Positions 12,185-19,400 of a DNA stretch of 23,689 bases are shown here, in pieces. Made by a program: the position numbers and the translations under genes. The notes under the pieces were generated by a model. The model ran no database searches. It worked only from the letters and a program-made list of their open reading frames with translations, and was not told the DNA's origin. Positions within the stretch are counted from its first letter, which is position 1, and every line of letters starts with the position of its first letter. This DNA is from a virus: IMG/VR virus record IMGVR_UViG_3300034073_003174, positions 1 through 23,689 of that record. One strand, 5' to 3'.

Positions 12185-13150
12185 TTAGTTCGTGCCGATG
12201 CTCGAAGACGATTCGATGCGACGAAGCGAAGCCTCGCGGAAGCGACCGTAGCCACCCAGCCAGTACCAGCCCAAAGGCTGCAAGCGCATGAGGTAGTCGG
12301 TGACGTTGCCGCGGACAATCTTCGGCACTGCGCCGTTTCCGTCCTGCGTCGAGAACGCCTTGGCGAGAGCCTGACGTCCCATGATGTGCGTGCAGTACAC
12401 GTCCACGGTTCCCGTTGAACCCGAGCCGTCCGAGGCGTTCTCGAACACCTTGGCGCGTGGCGTCTCAATGAAACGAACCGACTCGAAGAGTCCGATTTCG
12501 CCGTTGTAGATGCCCTCTGGGTTGACGTAGTTCGCTGGCGTGCGCCATGCGGCTGCGTCGGTTGCCGAACGGAAGTCGTACGACACGTCTGGGTGGATGA
12601 AGCCCATGTACGAGCCGTTGAACGTGGCAACGTTGGCTCCTCGCAACTGTGCGACAACCTTGCGGACGTCGTCAGCGGCGATGATGTCTTCTGCTGCGAC
12701 CGTGGTGCGGCTGGACGGGGTGCTGCTGCCACCCGTTGCGTACACGACGTTGGTGCCGCCTGCGAGAACTTCGCGGACGACCTGGTCCATCGAGTCGCCA
12801 GCGTTGTAGCCGATGATGTTGGCTGCTGCCGAGTCAACGTCGAGGAACGCGGTGCCACGCAACTTTGCGGTGGTGACGACTGCGTTGCCGTACTCGTTGA
12901 GGGTGACGGTCACCTGGCTGTCGGACAGCGCGGTCGGGGTGACGTCGGTGACCTCGTTGAGGGTCGACGTCGCGGCTGCGATGTCAGAGAAGATGGTGAA
13001 CGTGACGCCAGAACCAGGCATTGCCTGGGCGACTGGCTGGATGTCTGCTGCCTGGTCGAACAGGAGTTCCGAACGCAACGCGAAGTACGCGAGGCGGTCA
13101 AATGCAACCTGGTCGATGGACAGAGACGAGGTAGTGGTTTCGCCTGCCAT
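12185..13150 (-). CDS. Major capsid protein, HK97-fold, N4-gp56-like family
   Basis: This is a 321-residue protein. Features of the N4-gp56-type capsid family are visible: VTVTLNEYGNAVVTT at about 80-94, a long helix with AGDSMDQVVREVLAGG at 117-132, YMGFIHPDVSYDFR at 181-194, and EIGLFESVRFIETPRAKVF at 218-236. It ends with GRFREASLRRIESSSS. The protein forms the capsid shell. It directly follows the scaffold-like gene and is followed by a strong terminator, as expected for the most highly expressed gene. The ribosome site AAAGGA lies ten bases before the ATG, a rather long spacing. Confidence in the capsid call is high; the subfamily name is from motif recognition. Confidence 0.88.
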   Translation of the reverse strand: MAGETTTSSLSIDQVAFDRLAYFALRSELLFDQAADIQPVAQAMPGSGVTFTIFSDIAAATSTLNEVTDVTPTALSDSQVTVTLNEYGNAVVTTAKLRGTAFLDVDSAAANIIGYNAGDSMDQVVREVLAGGTNVVYATGGSSTPSSRTTVAAEDIIAADDVRKVVAQLRGANVATFNGSYMGFIHPDVSYDFRSATDAAAWRTPANYVNPEGIYNGEIGLFESVRFIETPRAKVFENASDGSGSTGTVDVYCTHIMGRQALAKAFSTQDGNGAVPKIVRGNVTDYLMRLQPLGWYWLGGYGRFREASLRRIESSSSIGTN

Positions 13151-13168
13151 TTTGGTTTTTTCCTTTTG

Positions 13169-13624
13169 TTAGTAGTTTGCGTTTCCTAGAGCGATTCGTG
13201 CTTCTGCCAGGATTGCATCTACTTCTTGCGGGCTTCGAGCCTCGCTGATTCGCCTGCTCCAGTCGACTGGTGGCTGTGCGGTTTGAGCGCCCGCAGCGAT
13301 TTTGTTGGTTCGCTGCCACGCCTGTGCCTCATCAGCCGTTGGTGTCGTTTCGGGGGGACTAATCAAACGCGCCTCAACTGCTGCTTGCCTGATGGCTTCT
13401 GGGTCGAGGTTGCCGTCGTAGCCTTTGACGAAGTACTTTGCCATCGGGTCGGTCGGGTTGATTCCCGCCTTGACGAAGGCTAGTTCTCGTTTTGCGGCTT
13501 CGGCTTCTGCTACCTGCTTGCGCAGGGCTTCGGCTTCCTTTTCCAGTTGCTTCATCCGCGCTCGAACTGGGTTCTGCGTGGACTCCATCTGGTCGTCGCT
13601 TTCGTAGTTGTCAATTTCTGACAT
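13169..13624 (-). CDS. Probable capsid scaffolding protein
   Basis: This is a 151-residue acidic to mixed-charge protein starting MSEIDNYESDDQMES. An upstream in-frame ATG at 13702 would add 26 residues. The start at 13624 is chosen because AAAGGAGAG lies six bases before it and the promoter leader covers the upstream part. Residues about 20-48 form a coiled coil (RARMKQLEKEAEALRKQVAEAEAAKREL). The middle has KAGINPTDPMAKYFVKGYDG, and the C-terminal half is helical (VDAILAEARIAL). Coiled-coil proteins directly before the capsid gene are usually scaffolds that guide procapsid assembly and then leave. No protease is visible in the window. Scaffold role inferred from position and build. Confidence 0.75.
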   Translation of the reverse strand: MSEIDNYESDDQMESTQNPVRARMKQLEKEAEALRKQVAEAEAAKRELAFVKAGINPTDPMAKYFVKGYDGNLDPEAIRQAAVEARLISPPETTPTADEAQAWQRTNKIAAGAQTAQPPVDWSRRISEARSPQEVDAILAEARIALGNANY

Positions 13625-13630
13625 ATGGCA

Positions 13631-13639
13631 CTCTCCTTT
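13631..13639 (-). promoter_or_regulatory. Strong ribosome binding site deciding the scaffold start
   Basis: The minus strand reads AAAGGAGAG, six bases before the ATG at 13624. It excludes the longer reading from 13702, which has no comparable site. Confidence 0.75.
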
Positions 13640-13647
13640 TACCCACA

Positions 13648-13666
13648 CCACAGCGGAGGACTGTGG
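13648..13666. promoter_or_regulatory. Leader hairpin with anti-Shine-Dalgarno-like loop
   Basis: In the minus-strand leader a perfect six-base stem CCACAG/CTGTGG encloses the loop TCCTCCG. The loop resembles the 3' end of 16S rRNA and could pair over four bases with the scaffold ribosome site nine bases downstream. It is a possible translation control element; this is inferred from sequence only. Confidence 0.35.
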
Positions 13667-13691
13667 CGGCTGTATGTTGATTGGTCTCCCC

Positions 13692-13723
13692 GTATGCACC
13701 ATACAAGTCGGGGGGCGCTTGTA
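13692..13723. promoter_or_regulatory. Two overlapping, mutually exclusive leader hairpins
   Basis: On the minus strand TACAAG/CTTGTA (13702-13723) forms a six-base stem with a ten-base C-rich loop. GTATG/CATAC (13692-13704) forms a five-base stem with a three-base loop. They share bases 13702-13704, so only one can form at a time. They lie in the leader expected from the promoter just upstream. As DNA they could also be protein-binding palindromes. Confidence 0.35.
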
Positions 13724-13734
13724 CAGGTAGTTGA

Positions 13735-13762
13735 ACTATAACACAGTTATTGTGCGTGTCTA
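13735..13762 (-). promoter_or_regulatory. Sigma70-type promoter for the scaffold-capsid operon
   Basis: The minus strand has TAGACA at 13762-13757 and TATAGT at 13740-13735, separated by 16 bases. Each hexamer matches the TTGACA/TATAAT consensus at five of six positions. It lies immediately after the stop codon of the preceding gene, in the largest gap of the window. Transcription would start near 13728, giving a leader of about 100 bases. Confidence 0.6.
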
Positions 13763-14818
13763 CTATTGCCCTACAGTTGTGAGTCCTGTTTGTTGTCCGC
13801 TTGCTCCTGCGAATCCGCCGCCTTGTTCGAAGCCTGCTTGTCGTCGGCGGCGGCGTTGCGCGATGCGTCGTGCGGCAGCCTGTTCATTGGTGAAGACTCC
13901 TGCGAGGATTTCTTCCTGGGTGATTTCTTGTTCACCGATGTTGGTGCGGAACAGTTCTGCTTGTTCACCGATTTGGCTGAAGCCTTGCTGGGCTGCGGCT
14001 TGGGTTACGCCTGAAAGAGCGAGGTTTTCGGCTTGCTGGGCGGTGAGGACGATGTTGGCGGTGGTGCGTGCTTGGGCTGCGATTTGGGCGGAGCGTGCTT
14101 TGCGTTCGATTTCGGTGGTGGTTTTGGCTGGGTCGAGGAAGTATTCGACGAGTTGGCTGTCGTCGATTCCTGTGAGTCGCTTGAGTTCGTTGACGACGGT
14201 TGGGGGTGCGTTGACTACTGCGTTGTACCCCTGCTGGATTCTGTCTGACAGTTCATTGGGCGAGATGTCATTAGCAATGAACTTGGCGAAATCGTCTTGG
14301 CTGTCGTAGAACCCGCGACGCAAACCCTGATTACGAAGAACAGTCTTATACTGCTCTTCCTGGTTGACGTATTCGGCTTCAGACAACTCCGACAAGCCTC
14401 TTGCAACACGGTCGGCGTTACCCTTGAACCGCTGCTTATAGATGTCGGTGTTTCGGACCGCACCGAATAGTGCGTCTGTGGTACGAGCGATGGTCGGGTC
14501 TGCGATAATTGCCTTGTTCAAAGTATCGAACAGGTTTTCGAGACCGTAACGGCGGAGCGTGGCGCGAAGTTCGTCGGCTGCTGCACCTGATACTGGGAGA
14601 ACGGTTGGTCCACCGCCTCCACCGCCCCCGCCGCCTGCTGGGGCGATACCGTAGAACGGGTCACCTGGAGCACGTCCCCATGCGTCAAGAACCACTGTTG
14701 CTGGTTCGACAATTGTGCGGTCCCTGGTGACTGTGCCTTCGGTTGCGGCTGCCCGCGCGGCTGCGGCACGGGCACCAGCATCTTCGGTAATTTCACTGAA
14801 TGGGGATGTCATTGACAT
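13763..14818 (-). CDS. Candidate internal virion protein, 351 residues
   Basis: I do not recognise a named family. The N-terminus is Ala-rich, then comes a nine-glycine run (about 62-70) followed by PTVLPVSG. The rest is helical: YGLENLFDTLNKAIIADPT, GLSELSEAEYVNQEEQYKTVLRN, ISPNELSDRIQQGYNAVVN. A long Gln/Ala-rich helix and a basic QRRRRRQ cluster precede a Gly/Gln-rich tail. There is no signal peptide or membrane span. It follows the 303-residue gene directly (TAAATG) and lies between the giant protein and the scaffold. That is where podoviruses carry proteins packed in the capsid and ejected with DNA, so an internal virion role is likely but not proven. Confidence 0.6.
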   Translation of the reverse strand: MSMTSPFSEITEDAGARAAAARAAATEGTVTRDRTIVEPATVVLDAWGRAPGDPFYGIAPAGGGGGGGGGPTVLPVSGAAADELRATLRRYGLENLFDTLNKAIIADPTIARTTDALFGAVRNTDIYKQRFKGNADRVARGLSELSEAEYVNQEEQYKTVLRNQGLRRGFYDSQDDFAKFIANDISPNELSDRIQQGYNAVVNAPPTVVNELKRLTGIDDSQLVEYFLDPAKTTTEIERKARSAQIAAQARTTANIVLTAQQAENLALSGVTQAAAQQGFSQIGEQAELFRTNIGEQEITQEEILAGVFTNEQAAARRIAQRRRRRQAGFEQGGGFAGASGQQTGLTTVGQ

Positions 14819-15730
14819 TTAGCCACGCACCTTTCCAAATCCGCGAATAAGCGTAGACGCCACATCACGATACACGTTCTTCGCCTCATCAGTCTTCTGC
14901 CACTCAGGAAGAGTACGCAGAAAGGTAGCCCACTCAGTTCCGTTCATCATTCTCGTCTCCCCACTATTCGGGTCCTGGTAGGTGAGAAGACGCCCCCACT
15001 TGTTCGTGTCACTGAAGTCGATGTCATTGGGGTCGATGTTGAGGACGTCTGCCGCCACCGACCTGTAGGTTGCGGTTGCTTGCGCCACCGTTCGACCCTG
15101 AGCAAGTTGACCCTTCAGGGCTGGATAAAAGTTTTCTGCATCTTGACGGAAGTTCTCTTTGATTTGTTCCTGGGTCATGGTGCCAGCAATAAGTTGCTCA
15201 GCATATTTTGCTGCGAGCGAATCATTCAAACGCAGCCCGTAGTCGGATGCCAGTGTCTTGATGGTTTGAGCGTCCTTGCCTTGTGTTGCTGGGGTGGCGG
15301 TGGTGCCAGCCTTGCCAGTTTTGGCGACTTCGGTTCCGACGTAACGGTTTAGTTCGTCGGTGTTCCAGTCGTACTTGACGGCTTGGGTGGCAAGATTGTC
15401 AATGGCTGCTGGAGCCAAACTGTACCCGCCCTTGGCGACGAGGTTTTCGATAGCGATGCGCTTGGCAGAGATGTTGTTTGCGAGGGTGGTCGGGTCGGAC
15501 GCCTGCAACTCGATAAAGGCACGTTCCTTGGCGTCTTTGGTGCGTGACCATGCGGTTGACTTGACAGCGTTGAGGAAGCGGTCTGCGGTGTATTTTTCTT
15601 TGACAGCCTTGTCGATGATGGTTTTGAGTTCTGGTACCGAGTTGTAGAGTTCTGCTATCCAGCCGTATTCTTGGCGAGCAAAATCAAGCCATGCTTGGGA
15701 GCCTTGTTTTGGTGGTGTGTCGGTAGCCAT
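14819..15730 (-). CDS. Candidate internal virion protein, 303 residues
   Basis: The start is set at the ATG at 15730 (MATDTPPKQGSQAWLDF). AAGGA lies five bases before it and it follows the preceding stop by two bases. An ATG six codons further upstream lacks such a site. The protein is helical with no membrane span. Residues about 20-60 read YGWIAELYNSVPELKTIID. Residues from about 160 read YGLRLNDSLAAKYAEQLI, then QEQIKENFRQDAENFYPALKG and RTVAQATATYRSVAADVLN. The latter is a pattern I associate with internal or tape-measure-like proteins of actinophages. It probably belongs to the ejected core with the giant protein. Function inferred. Confidence 0.6.
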   Translation of the reverse strand: MATDTPPKQGSQAWLDFARQEYGWIAELYNSVPELKTIIDKAVKEKYTADRFLNAVKSTAWSRTKDAKERAFIELQASDPTTLANNISAKRIAIENLVAKGGYSLAPAAIDNLATQAVKYDWNTDELNRYVGTEVAKTGKAGTTATPATQGKDAQTIKTLASDYGLRLNDSLAAKYAEQLIAGTMTQEQIKENFRQDAENFYPALKGQLAQGRTVAQATATYRSVAADVLNIDPNDIDFSDTNKWGRLLTYQDPNSGETRMMNGTEWATFLRTLPEWQKTDEAKNVYRDVASTLIRGFGKVRG

Positions 15731-15732
15731 TG

Positions 15733-16464
15733 TTATCCTTGCAACCATTCTGACAGAGCGCCCATGTAGGAGAGGTAGTCGTTGGCTTCTGATTCTACGG
15801 GCATCTGCTTTTCAATCTGGCTAGCAGCAAATGTCTCTGCCGACTGCGGGGCGGTGATGGTCCCACCGAGTGCGGAGCGCTTCTGATACTCCATCATCTG
15901 CTTCTGATAGGTCTCGACCATTCGGTTCAAGTCTGCATCTGGAACGGTGCGCCCGATGGTCGACTGTGCCGCCTTGGTGAATACGGCCTTCAGGTCGTCT
16001 GGGTTGTCGAGACGGTAGGTGGGGAGTTTGGTTGCGGTTTCGAGTTCGGGGTATTCGGCTAGATAGGCGAGAGCCTGGTCGAGTGATTTACCGCGCAACG
16101 GACCGTTCGGGTCAGAGTTCAAAATGTTGATTCGAGTGAGAGCCTTACCGAAATAGGAACGGAGTTTGCTGTCGGAACGATTGTTGACGTTGCTCGGCTT
16201 GTAACCTGGGAACGCTGCCATCAACTGTTTGTTGTATGAAGCAAGTTTGTCTGTGGACACCTTGTACAAAATGTTGATGTCTTTGGTCGTGAACGTGTAT
16301 GGCTGGTCAACCGTTCCCCACGAGGTTGGAATCTTGTAGTTCGGGTCGACTCCACCCATCGGGCTTCCAGCAGAATCTCCGCCAAGGGAACCAGCACCTA
16401 CTGGGTCTTCGAACACGCCCGAACCGCCACCTTCTTCCATTGGTTTTACGTTTCTTGGAGCCAT
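15733..16464 (-). CDS. Candidate internal virion protein, 243 residues
   Basis: The start is taken at 16464 (MAPRNVKPMEEGGGSG), where the ATG overlaps the giant gene's stop (TGATG) and AGGA lies five bases before it. An in-frame ATG 17 codons earlier sits inside the giant gene and is less likely. The first ~45 residues are Gly/Pro/Ser-rich and probably unfolded. The remainder is helical: NILYKVSTDKLASYNKQLMAAF, DDLKAVFTKAAQSTIGRTVPD, RMVETYQKQMMEYQKRS. It ends with APQSAETFAASQIEKQ. No enzyme motif is seen. Its place in a run of helical proteins after the giant gene suggests an inner-core or ejection partner. Confidence 0.6.
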   Translation of the reverse strand: MAPRNVKPMEEGGGSGVFEDPVGAGSLGGDSAGSPMGGVDPNYKIPTSWGTVDQPYTFTTKDINILYKVSTDKLASYNKQLMAAFPGYKPSNVNNRSDSKLRSYFGKALTRINILNSDPNGPLRGKSLDQALAYLAEYPELETATKLPTYRLDNPDDLKAVFTKAAQSTIGRTVPDADLNRMVETYQKQMMEYQKRSALGGTITAPQSAETFAASQIEKQMPVESEANDYLSYMGALSEWLQG

Positions 16465-19400
16465 CACATTCCTATTTCTGCTGGTTCGAACTCTCTTGAC
16501 AGTATATTTTCCCACAACGGCGCAAAGTCTGGGTAGGTATCCACCAACTGTTCACCGATTCTGGTCAACTGTGCCCGCATCGCACCAGCGTTCTTAGCCT
16601 TACGCCAACTGTCATTAGCCAGCGACGGGTCCTGACTCGTTGCCAGGTCGATGCTGCGCTTGCGGAAATCCCAGTACTGCTGCAAAGCCTTACCGCCATC
16701 AAGTTTCAAAACGGCAGGGTCCTTGACCATCTTTTCAATCTGTCGAATCTGGTTGACCAGTTCGCGTTCAAGTTCTCCGCTAGTTGCAGCAGGACTCCAC
16801 ATAGGGAACTGCGTCTTCAGTTCGTCAGACTTTTCCTTGACAAGCGCCTTGAAGTTTTCTGAACGCTTTACCTGTTCCTCGGTGAAGCCTTGCTTGGCTC
16901 CAATGTTCACCAACTGGTCTTTGAAATGGTTGTATTGTGCCCAGGCAAGGTTGTTGAGTGCGCGTTCCTGGCGTTGCTCAATGTCGCGCGGCTTGCGCAA
17001 ACCCGATGAACCTTGCGCCCTGTACGCCGCGGGGTCATATTCGCCTGTTTGTGGTCCAAGCCAGCCAGCGACAAGCGGATATTTGTCGACCAGCCCAGGG
17101 TTAGCGGACTGCCATTGGGCGTATTCCCTGGTTACTTGGAGTCCTGGCGCAGCCTGTGTCGCCCCAGCCAAGAACACCCACGCCCCGTCGCCGTACTTGT
17201 CGAACAATGCGACTACGGCATCGGTGTAGGAGCCACCGTTTTTTCTGGCTTCTTCTTGCATTTTGCTGAAGTCATCAAGCACCTGACCCTGGGTGACGTT
17301 TTCTGCGCCAATCTCGGTGAAGTATTTGGTGTATGAGGCTCCTGGCAGAAAGATGCGTCCAAGTGCTTTGATGGCGAGAAGGTAGTCGGTTTTGGCTACA
17401 GCGTCCTCAATGATTGCTTCGCGTTCTTCTGCGGTAAGAGGAAGACCACGCCTATTTGCTGCAATATTCGTGAGAACGGCATTGACCGTGGTGGCTCGGA
17501 TGGAGTCGTTTGTTTCGGTAGAAGAAAGTTGCTGGAGGTTGTCAAAAAAGTCTGTGCCTGTTTTTCCTCCGCGGGAAGCGGCTGCTGCGATAAGCCCCTG
17601 TCCCCAGGCTGGGACCAGATAGTCCGCAATTTTGGAACGGGTTTGTGGGTCACCGAACGGGAACACGGTAGCCCTCAACGACTGGAAAGCCTGGTTATTG
17701 GGGAGGATGCTGTCCATAACCATTGCGCCGACTCCGAAGAATCCTGGTACTGGAGACCCGAGAAGGCTCAGGTTTCTGGTTCTAATTCGTTCTTGTGCGT
17801 TCAAACCTAGGAGCGCATACACCTCTTTCGAGAATGGGATTGCAACACCCTGTTCACCTGTGTCTTCGTCGGTGTAAAGAACACCAGTGTTTTCGAGCGC
17901 TTGCTGACCAACCCGTACTTTTTCGAGGGCGCTTGGCTGTTCAGCCATTGCCCTCATCCACACAGACCACTGTTCTACCCATGCGTCCATAAACGCGAAC
18001 GTCAAACTGTGGCGATAACCGACATAGGAACGGTTAGATGAATCGAATAGGAGTTGGTCGACCTTTTGGTTGCCGTACATTTCACCCAACACTTCAACCT
18101 GTTTGCGGGTTGCTGTGCCAGTGGCGAACTGCACTTCTTCCCTGATGGAGTCACGCAACCATTTTGGAGCGTCGCTTTGTTCCAATGCGTCAGCCATTTT
18201 TGCTGCTTCTTCTGGCAACATGGCTGGCATGAGTTCGCGGATGCGCTTCCATTTCTGGTAGTCCTTGTATGGTCCACGAGCGTATTTTGCTGAGGCGTTT
18301 CGATAAAGCGCAAATGCCCTTGTGAACAAACGGTCTTTGGCTTGAATTGCGTCTTGCGCAACTTCCGCGGCGAACGGGGCGAATTCGGGGCTGTTTGGGT
18401 TTTGCAACAAATTGTTTTGCACCCACGTTCTGAATTCTGTGGTTGGTTCGTACAGGTTGACGGTTCGAACCGTTTTTACTTTCCATGCGTTCGCGTCAAG
18501 CACGGGGTTCTTGCCCAGTTTTCCTGTTGCGACAACACCGATTGCGACTGGGTCGCCAGCGGTGCGGGTCAAAATATCTTCAAGAATGGTGCGAATCCAC
18601 ACCATTTGACCTTCCATGCTGGTCAATGGGGTGATTGAGGACATGCCTTTTACGCCCTGTGTGCGCAACATTTTTGCCCAAATATCCTCAAACACTGGCT
18701 TCAAATCGCCGTAAAGGAAACGGTTGGGTAGTTGTTCTACTGCGTCTTTCCCGCCAGCAAGCATGGCTCGTGCAACCTCCCGATATTCGGGGGTGTCGGA
18801 CATTTGGACTAGGTCGCGGGCAGTCCCCGTAACCCAGTTTTTGTTGCGCTGGCTTTTCGGGTCAATAATTTGCTGACCATTGAAACCAATCTGAATATCT
18901 TTTTGTACTGATTCTGGCATTTGACGGACATAGTTCAATACCGATGGGTCGCCATATTGGTCAGCCATCAAACCTTTTGACAGTTCCGCCATCTTGCGCC
19001 CAGTGCCAGGGAGTGACTCGTTGATTCGGTCATTGAACAGGTCAATCTGCGCCTGCATTTGTTCTTTCGTTCCGTTTTCTGCAACAAACTTATCGAGTTC
19101 CTTGCGTAAACGGTCTGCGGTTACTGAATCACCTACGGCTTCAGCCGACTTGATTTTGGCGACAAGGTCGTCGTAGTGTTCAAGTTTCGGCATCAGTTTT
19201 TGAATTTCTTTTGCGTTTTTGATTTCCACGCCGAACGTGTTGATGTTGACATGACCGTAAGCGCCGAGTGCTTTTAGCGCAGATTCGTCAAGGGATTCGG
19301 TTACAGCGATTCGGAGGATTTCGTCTGGGAGGATTCGGGTGACCATTCGAATTGGGAGGGGTGCGCCGAGCGCTACTGGCTTCAGGTAGTTCGCCTGGAT

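Noticed and set aside
12593-13189. Long plus-strand open frame (198 residues) opposite the capsid gene
   Set aside because: It is antisense to the well-supported major capsid gene, has low-complexity Val/Arg/Asp content, and shows no ribosome site or family pattern. It is a by-product of the capsid gene's codon usage.
13625-13702. Scaffold gene starting at the upstream ATG at 13702
   Set aside because: The extra 26 residues coincide with the structured leader, and a strong AAAGGAGAG site lies before the ATG at 13624.
16465-16515. Longer start for the 243-residue protein inside the giant gene
   Set aside because: The ATG at 16464 overlaps the giant stop in the TGATG pattern used throughout this genome and has AGGA at the right distance.
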